Source: Arthrobacter psychrolactophilus (GTDB lineage: Bacteria > Actinomycetota > Actinomycetes > Actinomycetales > Micrococcaceae). Taken from it: a stretch of 64,000 bases of DNA. Within the stretch, counting starts at the first letter, position 1; every line of letters starts with the position of its first letter. Below the pieces are notes generated by a model. It ran no database searches. It worked only from the letters and a program-made list of their open reading frames with translations, and was not told where the DNA came from. The stretch spans positions 372,001 to 436,000 of the forward strand of contig NZ_QJVC01000001.1 in NCBI RefSeq assembly GCF_003219795.1, read 5' to 3'. The position numbers were made by a program, and so were the translations under genes. Of the stretch, positions 50,740-59,488 are shown piece after piece.

Positions 50740-51867
50740 ATGACACATCGCGTTGCCCCGCTGACCTTGGCCAAGCTCCGGCTCGCCGCACAGCTCATCC
50801 TTCCAACGTCCACCAGCCCCACACGCGGGCCGGTGGACGTTGTGCGTTGGTTGACGGCGCTGCAGAGTCAGGACCTGCCCGGCGCGTTATGGGCCATTGG
50901 CCTGCGCTCGCCCGGCATTGGGCGCAGTGAGGTGGTGGCCGCGTTTAACAGTGGTGAGCTTGTGCGCTCCTGCCCGTTGCGCGGCACCCTGCATGTCACG
51001 GCTGCCGAAGACCTGGGCTGGATCCTGTCGCTGACGGCTGGGCGCATGCAAGCGTCTCAGGCTAGCCGCCACAAGCAGCTGGAGATTTCCGCGGCCGACA
51101 TCGATCTGGTGCGCGACCTTACCCTCGATCTCCTGGAGCAATTGGGTGGCCGGGCTACGCGAGAAGACTTCTTCGCCGCATGTGAGCAGGCAGGCCAAGG
51201 CACCAAGGCCCAGCGCGGCTATCACCTGTTGTTCCTGCTGTGTCTGGAGGGAACCCTTGTGCAGGGGCCAATGAATGGCGCCAGCACGGGCACGACCCAG
51301 TTCTACGTCAGCTCAAAGGACTGGATCAAGGCACCGCGCATCCTCGGCAAGGAAGAAGCGCTCGGGGAACTGGCTCTGCGCTACTTTCGAAGCCATGGTC
51401 CTGCCACGATCAAGGACTTTCAATGGTGGGCCAAGCTGACGCTCAAGGACATCAAGCTTGGCTTGGACCGGGCGCAGGGCAGCCTCGAGTCATATGAGAG
51501 CGACGGTGAACGTTATTGGTTAGCCCCGGAGACTGCCGAGCTCCTCGGCGGCCCGGTGTCCGGCGACCGCTCGGTGCTGTTGCTGCCCGGATTTGATGAA
51601 TATGTGCTCGGCTATACAGATCGCAGCGCCGCACTGGCCCCGGACTATGCGCCCAGGATCGTGCCGGGAAACAACGGCATGTTCAAGGCGACCGTCGTGG
51701 CGGGCGGCAGGGTGGTGGGCACTTGGCGCAAGGCCCAAGGTGCGGCGGAGCGGGAAAGGCAACTGGCCGACGTCGTACTTCCGGAGTTTTTTGAGGAGCT
51801 GAGCCCCAATCAGCACAAGGCGCTGGAGGTCTCGGCGAGGAAATACGCCACGTTCCTCACCGCTTAA
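50740..51867 (+). CDS. AlkZ/YcaQ-like DNA glycosylase (HTH_42 family)
   Basis: A 375-residue winged-helix protein of the HTH_42 superfamily. The QxQ motif in LTALQSQDLPGALWAIGLR matches the catalytic Gln pair of AlkZ/YcaQ glycosylases that unhook DNA crosslinks or excise bulky lesions. RSCPLRGTLHVTAAEDLGWI and LLPGFDEYVLGYTDRS are conserved in the family. TAGATT at 50728-50733 ends six bases before the ATG. No biosynthetic gene cluster lies nearby, so it is likely a housekeeping YcaQ-like enzyme rather than self-resistance. Confidence 0.86.
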   Translation: MTHRVAPLTLAKLRLAAQLILPTSTSPTRGPVDVVRWLTALQSQDLPGALWAIGLRSPGIGRSEVVAAFNSGELVRSCPLRGTLHVTAAEDLGWILSLTAGRMQASQASRHKQLEISAADIDLVRDLTLDLLEQLGGRATREDFFAACEQAGQGTKAQRGYHLLFLLCLEGTLVQGPMNGASTGTTQFYVSSKDWIKAPRILGKEEALGELALRYFRSHGPATIKDFQWWAKLTLKDIKLGLDRAQGSLESYESDGERYWLAPETAELLGGPVSGDRSVLLLPGFDEYVLGYTDRSAALAPDYAPRIVPGNNGMFKATVVAGGRVVGTWRKAQGAAERERQLADVVLPEFFEELSPNQHKALEVSARKYATFLTA

Positions 51868-51868
51868 A

Positions 51869-51941
51869 AATCTGTGTCGCAGTTGCTACCGAAAAAACGC
51901 CTTAGAAAGCGTTTTTTGACGTAACAACTGCGACACAGATT
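51869..51941. terminator. Two-tier hairpin between convergent genes
   Basis: An outer 17-bp perfect stem (51869-51885 with 51925-51941) encloses an inner 9-bp stem AAAAAACGC/GCGTTTTTT (51892-51900 with 51909-51917). It probably terminates transcription from both sides. Confidence 0.75.
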
Positions 51942-51959
51942 CGGGAAGGGACGGGTGGG

Positions 51960-53093
51960 CTAGAGCGTGCCGACCGCGATCTTCAGCATGCGGCGCAGCG
52001 GCTCGGCGGCACCCCAGAGGAGCTGGTCGCCCACGGTGAAGGCGCTGATGTACTCGGGGCCCATCTCCATCTTGCGGATACGGCCCACGGGAACCTCGAG
52101 CGTGCCGGAAGCAGCCACGGGGGTTAGGTCAGCCATGGAGGCTTCCTTCGTGTTGGGCACCACCTTGGCCCACTCGTTGTCGTTGGCCAGGAGTGACTCG
52201 ATCTCGGCCACGGAGAGGTCCTCGCGGAGCTTGAGCGTGAGTGCCTGCGAGTGGGAACGCATGGCGCCGATGCGCACGCACAGGCCGTCCATGATGACGC
52301 GGTTGGCGTCGGTGGTGCCGAGGATCTTGTTGGTTTCAACCCCGGCCTTCCACTCTTCCTTGGACTGGCCGTTGCCCAAATCGGCGTCGATCCAGGGGAT
52401 CAAGGAGCCGGCCAGCGGCACGCCGAACTGCGACGCGTCAACGCCCTCGCGCTGGTGAGCGAGTACCTTGCGGTCAATGTCTAGGATTGCGGAGGCCGGA
52501 TTGTCCAGTTCCGAAGAAACCTCGGAGTTCAGGGTGCCGAACTGGTTCAGGAGCTCGCGCATGTGGCGCGCGCCGCCGCCGGAGGCAGCCTGGTAGGTCA
52601 TGGACGTACCCCACTCGACGAGGCCGTTCTTGAAGAGTCCGCCCAGGCCCATGAGCATGCAGGACACGGTGCAGTTGCCGCCTACGTAATCGCGCACGCC
52701 GGACGCCAGACCGGCATCGATCACGCCGCGGTTGATGGGGTCCAGCACGATGATGGAATCGTTGTTCATGCGCAACGTGGAGGCCGCATCCATCCAGAGC
52801 CCGTCCCAGCCGCGGTTGCGCAGCTCGGTGTGCACGCGGGAGGTGTAATCCCCGCCCTGTGCCGTGACAATAATGGGAAGTTTCGCCAGAGTGTCAATAT
52901 CAAAGGCGTCTTCGAGTTTGCCGGTGTCGCCGCCGGTAATCGCCGGGGCAGCGCCGCCGGCGTTCGAGGTGGAGAAGAAGACGGGGTTGATATCGCCGAA
53001 GTCGCCTTCGTCCTGCATACGCTGCACCAGGACGGAACCGACCATGCCGCGCCAGCCGACAAGGCCGACGGAAGGAACACTGTTATTGGTCAT
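51960..53093 (-). CDS. asd: Aspartate-semialdehyde dehydrogenase
   Basis: A 377-residue NADPH-dependent enzyme of the lysine/threonine/methionine pathway. [20 protein letters not shown] is the nucleotide motif; catalytic Cys is in [11 protein letters not shown] and the active-site His lies in the second domain. Length and motifs match the long, Escherichia-type enzyme rather than the shorter form common in Gram-positives. TAAACT (complement of 53100-53105) lies six bases before the ATG. It is monocistronic; no lysC neighbour is present. Confidence 0.94.
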   Translation of the reverse strand: MTNNSVPSVGLVGWRGMVGSVLVQRMQDEGDFGDINPVFFSTSNAGGAAPAITGGDTGKLEDAFDIDTLAKLPIIVTAQGGDYTSRVHTELRNRGWDGLWMDAASTLRMNNDSIIVLDPINRGVIDAGLASGVRDYVGGNCTVSCMLMGLGGLFKNGLVEWGTSMTYQAASGGGARHMRELLNQFGTLNSEVSSELDNPASAILDIDRKVLAHQREGVDASQFGVPLAGSLIPWIDADLGNGQSKEEWKAGVETNKILGTTDANRVIMDGLCVRIGAMRSHSQALTLKLREDLSVAEIESLLANDNEWAKVVPNTKEASMADLTPVAASGTLEVPVGRIRKMEMGPEYISAFTVGDQLLWGAAEPLRRMLKIAVGTL

Positions 53094-53218
53094 GCCCCAA
53101 GTTTACGGTGGAGGGGCAAACCGGCGGCAAATCCGTGTCATCTGATGAACACGTACGACGGCGTGACGCACCACCGCGGGAAGGTACCTCCGCGCGCGGG
53201 CATCTTCGACGGCAAAGC

Positions 53219-53722
53219 TTAACGGGTGTAGTTTCCCGGCCGGGGGTTCTCGGCAAGCATGGGCGTCCCGGACGGCGTGGGCAGGCCCCGCTGATGGCGC
53301 AGGAGCGTGGCCTTGGCCTCGATGAGCAGATAGCGACCCACGACCACAAGGATGAGCAGGGAGAGCCCGAACCCGAACCACAGGCCCCCGTGGACGCCTC
53401 CGGGATTCTCCCTGGCGCTGCCCACTATGGCGAGGACCATCATGACGTTCAAAAAGAGCAGGGCTGCGGTTGCTACTACCCAGCCCCAAACAGTTCGAAT
53501 CACCGGCCCCTGTCCACCCCGCCACACGCCGTACTCCTCGGGCAGGTAGCTGACCAGCTCGCCATTGTTGGCGCGTACAAGGTAACGCTTTTGGCCGCTG
53601 GCAATTGCCGCATCGTGCCACGCTATAGCTTGGGCGTCGCGCAGTTTCCGCTGGTCGTGCTTCTCGCGTTTCTCGCGCTGCTTCTGGTGCCAGTGCCGGT
53701 CACGCTCCGCCTTGGATCTCAT
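53219..53722 (-). CDS. Membrane protein of unknown function (167 aa)
   Basis: Has a strongly charged N-terminal 30 residues (DRHWHQKQREKREKHDQRKL) and a central soluble part (KRYLVRANNGELVSYLPEEY). Two hydrophobic segments follow at about residues 78-100 and 115-135 (WVVATAALLFLNVMMVLAIV and GLWFGFGLSLLILVVVGRYL), with a short C-terminal tail after them. The family is not recognised. It lies 91 bases from folA with no obvious relation to it. Composition matches the neighbours. Confidence 0.72.
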   Translation of the reverse strand: MRSKAERDRHWHQKQREKREKHDQRKLRDAQAIAWHDAAIASGQKRYLVRANNGELVSYLPEEYGVWRGGQGPVIRTVWGWVVATAALLFLNVMMVLAIVGSARENPGGVHGGLWFGFGLSLLILVVVGRYLLIEAKATLLRHQRGLPTPSGTPMLAENPRPGNYTR

Positions 53723-53813
53723 CCGGACTACTTATTCTTGCGCGGCACGCGGGCGGCGCTGAGCCACGTCTGCCGGCGGTTGGCAACACTGAAGGTCCAG
53801 GGCACTGCCATGA

Positions 53814-54386
53814 CTATTCGGCCTCAAATTCGGTCTCGCCCTTGGCCCACAGCGTGATGCGGTATTCGGTGCCGTTCTTGGCTCTCAGCCACCCCTCGGC
53901 CGGGGTCGCGCCACGGAACGCCCAGTCCGGACCCAGCCCCGGCGCCTGCGTATCCCCGGCGACATCGGTGTTGATGACGGTCACGACGGCAACATTGCAG
54001 TGCTCCTGTGCCTGCGCGTACACCTGCCCGCCACCAATGACCCACACCTCGTTGCCGCCGGGGGAGAACTGCGCCTCAACGAGCGCCTCCTCCAGTGAGT
54101 CAAGCACGACGGCGCCACTAGCCTCGGGCGTCGCGCCCCACCCCTCCTGTCGGGTCACCACGATGTTGGTGCGGTTCGGGAGTGGACGGAACTTGTCCGG
54201 GAAGGACTCCCAGGTGCGCCGGCCCATGACCACGGGGTGTCCCTCGGTGACGCGCTTGAAGTGGGCCATGTCCTCGGGCAGCTGCCAGGGCATGCCTCCG
54301 TCGGCGCCGATCACTCCGGTGTTGGTCTGTGCCCAGATCATGCCCACAATGGGCTGGCTGAAGCGGTAGCTCTTGGGGGTGCTCAT
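53814..54386 (-). CDS. folA: Dihydrofolate reductase
   Basis: A 190-residue enzyme that reduces dihydrofolate, the product of thymidylate synthase. [20 protein letters not shown] at the N-terminus, [20 protein letters not shown] for the NADPH region and [12 protein letters not shown] are typical. The start overlaps the thyA stop by four bases (ATGA), so it is translated after thyA in a two-gene operon that recycles folate during dTMP synthesis. Confidence 0.95.
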   Translation of the reverse strand: MSTPKSYRFSQPIVGMIWAQTNTGVIGADGGMPWQLPEDMAHFKRVTEGHPVVMGRRTWESFPDKFRPLPNRTNIVVTRQEGWGATPEASGAVVLDSLEEALVEAQFSPGGNEVWVIGGGQVYAQAQEHCNVAVVTVINTDVAGDTQAPGLGPDWAFRGATPAEGWLRAKNGTEYRITLWAKGETEFEAE

Positions 54387-55201
54387 ACGGCGATCGGTGC
54401 CTTAATCGTCGGGTGGTGCTGGTAATCGACCAGCTCGAAGTCTTCAAAAGTGTAATCGAAGATGGAGTCCGGCTTCCGGGTGAAGCGCAGCTTCGGGTAC
54501 GGGTACGGCTCACGCGTGAGCTGCTCGGTGACCTGCTGAACGTGGTCGTCGTAAATGTGCACGTCGCCGCCGGTCCAGATGAACTCGCCCGGTTCCATGT
54601 CGAGTTGGTGTGCCACCATCATGGTCAGCAGTGCGTACGAGGCGATGTTGAACGGGACGCCCAGGAAGGTGTCGGCCGAGCGCTGGTAGAGCTGGCAGCT
54701 GAGCTTGCCGCGGCCATCCTCGGTCGGGGCAACATAGAACTGGAAGAAGGCGTGGCACGGAGGCAGCGCCATGTTCTTCAGCTCACCGACATTCCAGGCC
54801 GAGACGATGTGGCGGCGGGAATCCGGGTTGTTCGCCAGCGAGTCCATGACGGCGGCAATCTGGTCGATGTGTTCCCCGTCCGGCGTAGGCCAGGAGCGCC
54901 ACTGGACGCCATAGATGGGACCCAGCTCGCCGGCGTCGTCTGCCCATTCGTTCCAAATCTTGACGCCATTTTCCTGTAGCCACGCCACGTTCGAATCGCC
55001 GCGCAGGAACCACAACAGCTCCATCGCGACCGACTTGAAATGCACGCGCTTCGTGGTGATGAGCGGGAAACTCTCGCTGAGATCAAAGCGCAGCTGGCGG
55101 CCAAAAACACTGCGCGTACCAGTGCCGGTGCGGTCCGATTTCGCGGTGCCGGTCGCCAAAACATCGCGGAGCATATCTTCGTACGGGGTCTCAATAGTCA
55201 C
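54383..55201 (-). CDS. thyA: Thymidylate synthase
   Basis: A 272-residue enzyme converting dUMP to dTMP. The catalytic Cys149 is in [32 protein letters not shown], the dUMP-binding Arg/Ser segment [20 protein letters not shown] and [10 protein letters not shown] are intact. The GTG start at 55201 follows TAGACT (complement of 55208-55213) by six bases. It overlaps folA by four bases. The -10 box lies at the stop of the GntR gene, so the operon can be transcribed separately. Confidence 0.95.
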   Translation of the reverse strand: MTIETPYEDMLRDVLATGTAKSDRTGTGTRSVFGRQLRFDLSESFPLITTKRVHFKSVAMELLWFLRGDSNVAWLQENGVKIWNEWADDAGELGPIYGVQWRSWPTPDGEHIDQIAAVMDSLANNPDSRRHIVSAWNVGELKNMALPPCHAFFQFYVAPTEDGRGKLSCQLYQRSADTFLGVPFNIASYALLTMMVAHQLDMEPGEFIWTGGDVHIYDDHVQQVTEQLTREPYPYPKLRFTRKPDSIFDYTFEDFELVDYQHHPTIKAPIAV

Positions 55202-55210
55202 GGGTTTAGT

Positions 55211-55588
55211 CTACTTCCCTCGTTGGTTGAGTCTTCCCTGCAGCACTGTGACGATGGTTGCGTCGGCCAGCCCTGCCTGTTTCCCCTCCTTGATGAGATG
55301 TTCGACGGCGGCCATCACCTCCGCGGGCACGTCGGCGTGGTCGGCGGATTGGGCGACCACGGTTCCCTGCCGGCGATTCGTGGCGACACGTCCGGCGGCT
55401 TCGAGCTCCTTATAAGCCCGGGCCACAGTGCCGGCGGCGACGCCAAGGTCGGCGGCGAGGCTGCGGACGGTGGGCAGGCGCGTGCCGGGGCGCAGCTCTC
55501 CGATGGAGATGAGCGAGGAGATCTGCTTTTGGACCTGTTCGTACGGCGGGGTGGCCGTGGCCAGATCGATGACGATGCGTGCATCCAC
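55211..55588 (-). CDS. YtrA-type GntR regulator
   Basis: A 125-residue regulator with the GntR winged helix (LATATPPYEQVQKQISSLIS, PGTRLPTVRSLAADLGVAAG, YKELEAAGRVATNRRQGTVV) and a short C-terminal dimerisation helix of about 50 residues, the form of the YtrA subfamily. It lies six bases after the gene for a large membrane protein, so the two are one operon, probably autoregulated through the inverted repeat upstream of that gene. The usual ABC transporter partner of YtrA proteins is absent. Confidence 0.9.
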   Translation of the reverse strand: MDARIVIDLATATPPYEQVQKQISSLISIGELRPGTRLPTVRSLAADLGVAAGTVARAYKELEAAGRVATNRRQGTVVAQSADHADVPAEVMAAVEHLIKEGKQAGLADATIVTVLQGRLNQRGK

Positions 55589-55594
55589 GGCAGG

Positions 55595-57223
55595 CTACCT
55601 GCTCACACTATGGTCATGGGCTGCCGTTGGCATGAAGTCGTGCGGGGTGAATCCCTTGATGGGGTAGAAACACAGCACGGCGGCCGTAACGAGGAAGGCT
55701 GTTCCCACAATGGCGAGAGAAGAATCTGCCGACGGCCCGCCATAAGTGGGTGCCGTGCCGAGATTGATGAGCACTGCTGCTAAAACGGCGAGCAAGCCTG
55801 CGGCCGATGTACGCATGATGCGGAAGAGGGAACGCCGGCGTAGCGTGCGGTCCAGCTGATCGGCTGCGTTGGTGAGACCGGGGCGGCGAATGACAACGCT
55901 GCCGGCTCCTGCCGTGACGCCAATGATGACGAGGGCACACAGCAAGGGTATGAGGAACTGGGGTGCGGAACGGCTAAAGCCGGGCCAGTCATACATCCCG
56001 CCCTTGTTGATGTTTGTTACGGCGATGAGGGCCGGGATGAGGGCAAGGCAGGCCGTGGTGGCAACGATCGCGAGACCGCGAGGGACTGCGGCCAAGAGCC
56101 GGTTGCGGGGGTTTCCGGGTCTGGTGTAGTTGTGTCGCAAGACCAGCTCTAGCCCCCAGTGGGCCAACAAGATAAACACGACGACGAGCGTGAGTGGGCC
56201 CAACCAGCCGAACCACTTTGTCGTCAGCAGGCCCACAAACAGGCCCGCTATTCCGAGCAGTGGACTGATGGATGCAAAGCTGTCGCTGAATCTGGCGACA
56301 GCGACGCCGTCACCTGCGGCGAGTTTTGTGGAACGAGCCGGGAGATACAGGGCGTTGTATCCGGCGTTTTCCGTGGGGGAGTCGAGGAAGGGAGGCTTCC
56401 ACAACAACATCGCCACGAGGACCGCGATATTGGCCACGGCTAGCCAATTTGTGTAGGACAAGGTCAGCGAGCCTGGCATGGGCTGGACGAGATAGTTCCC
56501 GGCGATCGTCGCCAGACCAGACGCTACCGTGGCGCTCACACGTAAGAGCCGGTTGACGCCGATGATGCGCAAGGTCTTGTTCTGCTCGGGGGTGAGGGCC
56601 TCGAGGGATCTGCGAGAGGTAATGAGGCGCATGACCAGCAGGGTACCCGCCGCCAAGAGGAGTAAGGCGAGAGTCAGGGCGAGCGCAAGTGGTCCGCCGC
56701 TCATCCGCCCGGCCATATATGGGCTCTCGGCGCCGGGAACCGGGGTGGTGATGGCCGCAATCCCGGGAGTGGTGGCCACAAAGAGCATGACGGCTGCGCT
56801 GAAGAGGAACACGCCGAACGCAGTCCAGCCCAGGGCGGTGGGGATGTAGTCGCGCATCTTCCGGAACTCGAGGACGGCGACCCGCTTGGTGGCTTTCGGT
56901 GCGGGCCGCGTTGCCTGTCCAATGGCGTGGACGCTGACGACTGCCACTACGGGGGCAAAGATGGCAAACCACGGAACGGCATGCCAGGGAGTGGGGTAAA
57001 ACATGTGGGGATCGTAGATGCCGGCGCGGTTGGCGCCGGCCAGGCTGCTGAACGCCCACGCGATGAGTCCTGTCCACAGGGCATGCCTGCGAATGTACTC
57101 AAGGGACTTTGCCGCAGCCTTGCTCCACACGAACATGCGCAGCGCCAGATAGGCCAGCACGGTGACCGCGACGCCGATCATCCCCATGAAGAAGAGGCGT
57201 TCCATCCAGTTGGTACCAAACAT
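55595..57223 (-). CDS. Large membrane protein of the YtrA-type GntR operon (542 aa)
   Basis: Integral membrane protein of 542 residues with roughly 12 hydrophobic segments spread over its whole length, and no ATP-binding or protease motif that I can see. The first part resembles DUF1648/DUF5808-like proteins often encoded next to small GntR regulators in Gram-positives. Short soluble loops are rich in Arg. The start at 57223 is supported by GGGGGA just upstream on the minus strand. A 15-bp inverted repeat sits upstream of this start. A sensor or peptide-export function is possible but not shown. Confidence 0.75.
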   Translation of the reverse strand: MFGTNWMERLFFMGMIGVAVTVLAYLALRMFVWSKAAAKSLEYIRRHALWTGLIAWAFSSLAGANRAGIYDPHMFYPTPWHAVPWFAIFAPVVAVVSVHAIGQATRPAPKATKRVAVLEFRKMRDYIPTALGWTAFGVFLFSAAVMLFVATTPGIAAITTPVPGAESPYMAGRMSGGPLALALTLALLLLAAGTLLVMRLITSRRSLEALTPEQNKTLRIIGVNRLLRVSATVASGLATIAGNYLVQPMPGSLTLSYTNWLAVANIAVLVAMLLWKPPFLDSPTENAGYNALYLPARSTKLAAGDGVAVARFSDSFASISPLLGIAGLFVGLLTTKWFGWLGPLTLVVVFILLAHWGLELVLRHNYTRPGNPRNRLLAAVPRGLAIVATTACLALIPALIAVTNINKGGMYDWPGFSRSAPQFLIPLLCALVIIGVTAGAGSVVIRRPGLTNAADQLDRTLRRRSLFRIMRTSAAGLLAVLAAVLINLGTAPTYGGPSADSSLAIVGTAFLVTAAVLCFYPIKGFTPHDFMPTAAHDHSVSR

Positions 57224-57240
57224 GCGTCCCCCAACGACTA

Positions 57241-57278
57241 ACGATTCTTTGTACCGAGCGTACGGTACAAAGAATCGT
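57241..57278. promoter_or_regulatory. 15-bp inverted repeat, candidate GntR operator
   Basis: ACGATTCTTTGTACC (57241-57255) and GGTACAAAGAATCGT (57264-57278) are exact complements around 8 bases; the centre contains TGTACC-N8-GGTACA. It begins 17 bases upstream of the membrane-protein start and may also end transcription of the upstream oxygenase gene. Confidence 0.55.
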
Positions 57279-57291
57279 CAGGGGAAGAGGA

Positions 57292-58323
57292 TTACGCCTT
57301 TTGTGACTGCTTGGCTAGGAGGTCCGTGTGGTGAGCCTCCACGACGTTCGGGTGGGCGCGGAAACGGTAGCGAAGAGCGTTATCGCCGTAGGTCTCCAGA
57401 ATGGGGCTATTGCCCGGGTCGGCAGAAACGCCGCGGGCCTTGGCTTGGAACTCCGGGCTGACGGCGAGCTGGGGCATGGTTGCATCCAGGGCCGGGTTGT
57501 AGAAGAACGGCAGGGAGATGCGATCCGTTCCGCGCAAGGGGGAGATGACGCGGTGCAGGGTGGCCTTGAGGTAGCCGTTCGTGGCCAGCTCCAACATTTC
57601 ACCAATATTGACCACAAAGGTGCCGGGCACCTGAGGGGCGTCAATCCACTTGCCCTGGTATTCCACCTGAAGGCCGCCCTTTTCGGGTTCAACGAGGAGA
57701 AGCGTCAGCACGCCTCCGTCACGATGGGAACCCACGCCCTGAACGGGATCGGGGTTGGACTCACCGGGGTAACGGACGATCTTCAACAGGGGGAAGGCAT
57801 GCTCGGCGAAAGCAGCATCGAAGGTGTCTTCAGGGGCTCCAAGAGAAACCGCAAGCGCTCGCAGGAGGTCCAGGGAGATGGAGCTGAGGCGGTCGGTCCA
57901 TTCGGAAACAATAGCGCGCATCTCCGGGAGTGCTTCGGGCCAAAGGTTTGGGCCTTCAAGGCGCCAGTAGTCCGGCACGTCATCGCCGGGAGCAATCGTG
58001 TCGCGCTCGACGCCGATGTCGATCTGTTCGCGCCAGTCCACGCCGCCATCGGTGATTTCGCCACCCATGCGGGTGTAGCCGCGGAACTGAGGGCTGTACA
58101 CATTTTCAACCGCGAGCTTGAGGTCTTCGGGGAGATCGAAGAAGCGACGCGAGATTTCCAGCATGGAGTCCGTCAGTTTCTGCGGAATGCCGTGGCCACT
58201 TAGGTAGAGGAAGCCAACCTCGTGCATAGCGTCGCGCAGTTCATTGCGGAACGCGGTGGCTTCTTCTGCTCCGGCGCTGAGGCGGGAGAAGTCGAGGATG
58301 GGCAGTGAATCTAGTGACGGCAT
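57292..58323 (-). CDS. Isopenicillin-N-synthase-like 2OG/Fe(II) oxygenase
   Basis: A 343-residue oxygenase of the IPNS/DOXC superfamily. The N-terminal DIOX_N part is LPILDFSRLSAGAEEATAFR with FLYLSGHGIP; iron ligands are His and Asp in VGSHRDGGVLTLL and the distal His in ATLHRVISP, with the 2-oxoglutarate Arg-x-Ser in DRISLPFF. The ATG at 58323 has AAAGGA eight bases upstream. It is monocistronic; no antibiotic genes lie nearby, so a beta-lactam role is unlikely. The substrate is unknown. Confidence 0.88.
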   Translation of the reverse strand: MPSLDSLPILDFSRLSAGAEEATAFRNELRDAMHEVGFLYLSGHGIPQKLTDSMLEISRRFFDLPEDLKLAVENVYSPQFRGYTRMGGEITDGGVDWREQIDIGVERDTIAPGDDVPDYWRLEGPNLWPEALPEMRAIVSEWTDRLSSISLDLLRALAVSLGAPEDTFDAAFAEHAFPLLKIVRYPGESNPDPVQGVGSHRDGGVLTLLLVEPEKGGLQVEYQGKWIDAPQVPGTFVVNIGEMLELATNGYLKATLHRVISPLRGTDRISLPFFYNPALDATMPQLAVSPEFQAKARGVSADPGNSPILETYGDNALRYRFRAHPNVVEAHHTDLLAKQSQKA

Positions 58324-58441
58324 GCTATATATCCTTTGCGGTGGCGTTGGCAAGCTGAACCTCTTATTCATCCCAACATTACGCAGCTTTTGTCCTCTAT
58401 GACGAAGAACATGTCGAAATACTACGGTGGGCGCATGAAAA

Positions 58442-58479
58442 AGCCCCGGAACATCGCATTATGCGCTTGTTCCGGGGCT
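58442..58479 (-). terminator. Terminator of the ppk-mutT1 operon
   Basis: AGCCCCGGAACA (58442-58453) and TGTTCCGGGGCT (58468-58479) form a 12-bp stem; on the minus strand it is followed by TTTTTC. Confidence 0.88.
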
Positions 58480-58522
58480 CAAGAGAGAGGATAGCCATCC
58501 TCCAAATCAACGCTGGGGACGA

Positions 58523-59488
58523 TTAGTCGTCGAACGGTTTGTGCTGCTCCAGGGCGACGATCCGCCCCTGCTCCGCGTGTGAAACATGGACCAGCAGCAC
58601 CTCCCCTGGTGTCAAGAAAGGATCCAAGGTTGGCAGGGACCGCGCCAATTCGGGCGTCATATGGTTGGCAAGCGCCGCAAGGATCGTCGGCAAGACGGGT
58701 CGGTGGGTACACACGGCCGTGGCGCTGTTCCGAGTCAGGAGCTTTTCAACGACGGCTTCAACCTTGGCCGGGTGCCGATTGTGATCGGCTTCCGTCAGCC
58801 ACGGCACCACCTTCACCTTGGCCTTCGTGAGCTGGGCATAGGGTGAAATCGTTGAGATGCAGCGCATCCAACCACTCGTAAAGATCCGGCCAGGGTGCCA
58901 CGACATCATCAAACGCTGGAGATACAAGGCCTGGCGTTTGCCGGTGGCCGCCAGTGGGCGTTCACCTTCCGCGCGGGTCCATGCAGAACGAGGCTTGGCC
59001 TTGGCATGCCGGACGATCAGTAGCGGCCACGTGTCCAAGGTTCCGGCCTCATACGCCGTCACCAGGGCTTCCAGCGGTTCCACATCCGAGGGGTTCGAGA
59101 GCAGACCGCGTGCCTTGTTGGGGCTGCACCACGCGATGGCGTCTACTTCTTTCCCGTCGGCGATGGCAGGCATGTCGTCGACGGAAGAAGCCCAGTAGTG
59201 CACCTGCTTCAGACCCGGCTTTACCACGTAACGAATGGGAGGCAGCGGGATGCCCAGGGTGATGGGTAGCCCCACCTCCTCGAGCACCTCGCGGACAGCG
59301 CACTCGGGCAAGGTTTCACCCTTGCCGAGCTTGCCCTTAGGCCAAGACCAGTCGTCGTAGCGCTGGCGGTGAATCAAAAGCACTTCGAGCTTCTTTTTCT
59401 TCACCCGCCAGCACAAGGCTCCAGCTGCGTAGACGGCGGCAACAGAGTCGACGTCGATAATTTCCTCTAGGTGTTCAGTCGTGCGCAT
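58523..59488 (-). CDS. MutT1-like Nudix hydrolase fused to a histidine phosphatase domain
   Basis: A 321-residue fusion. The N-terminal Nudix domain has the box GKLGKGETLPECAVREVLEEVG; the C-terminal half is a phosphohistidine-phosphatase (SixA-like) domain starting LLIVRHAKAKPRSAW. This order is that of mycobacterial MutT1, which hydrolyses 8-oxo-dGTP/GTP and diadenosine polyphosphates. The start overlaps the ppk stop by one base (TAATG). Linkage to polyphosphate kinase suggests a role in nucleotide/polyphosphate balance. Confidence 0.92.
   Translation of the reverse strand: MRTTEHLEEIIDVDSVAAVYAAGALCWRVKKKKLEVLLIHRQRYDDWSWPKGKLGKGETLPECAVREVLEEVGLPITLGIPLPPIRYVVKPGLKQVHYWASSVDDMPAIADGKEVDAIAWCSPNKARGLLSNPSDVEPLEALVTAYEAGTLDTWPLLIVRHAKAKPRSAWTRAEGERPLAATGKRQALYLQRLMMSWHPGRIFTSGWMRCISTISPYAQLTKAKVKVVPWLTEADHNRHPAKVEAVVEKLLTRNSATAVCTHRPVLPTILAALANHMTPELARSLPTLDPFLTPGEVLLVHVSHAEQGRIVALEQHKPFDD

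Noticed and set aside
57292-58323. Beta-lactam biosynthesis gene (true isopenicillin N synthase)
   Set aside because: Only the general 2OG/Fe(II) oxygenase fold is supported; no ACV synthetase or other pathway gene is nearby.
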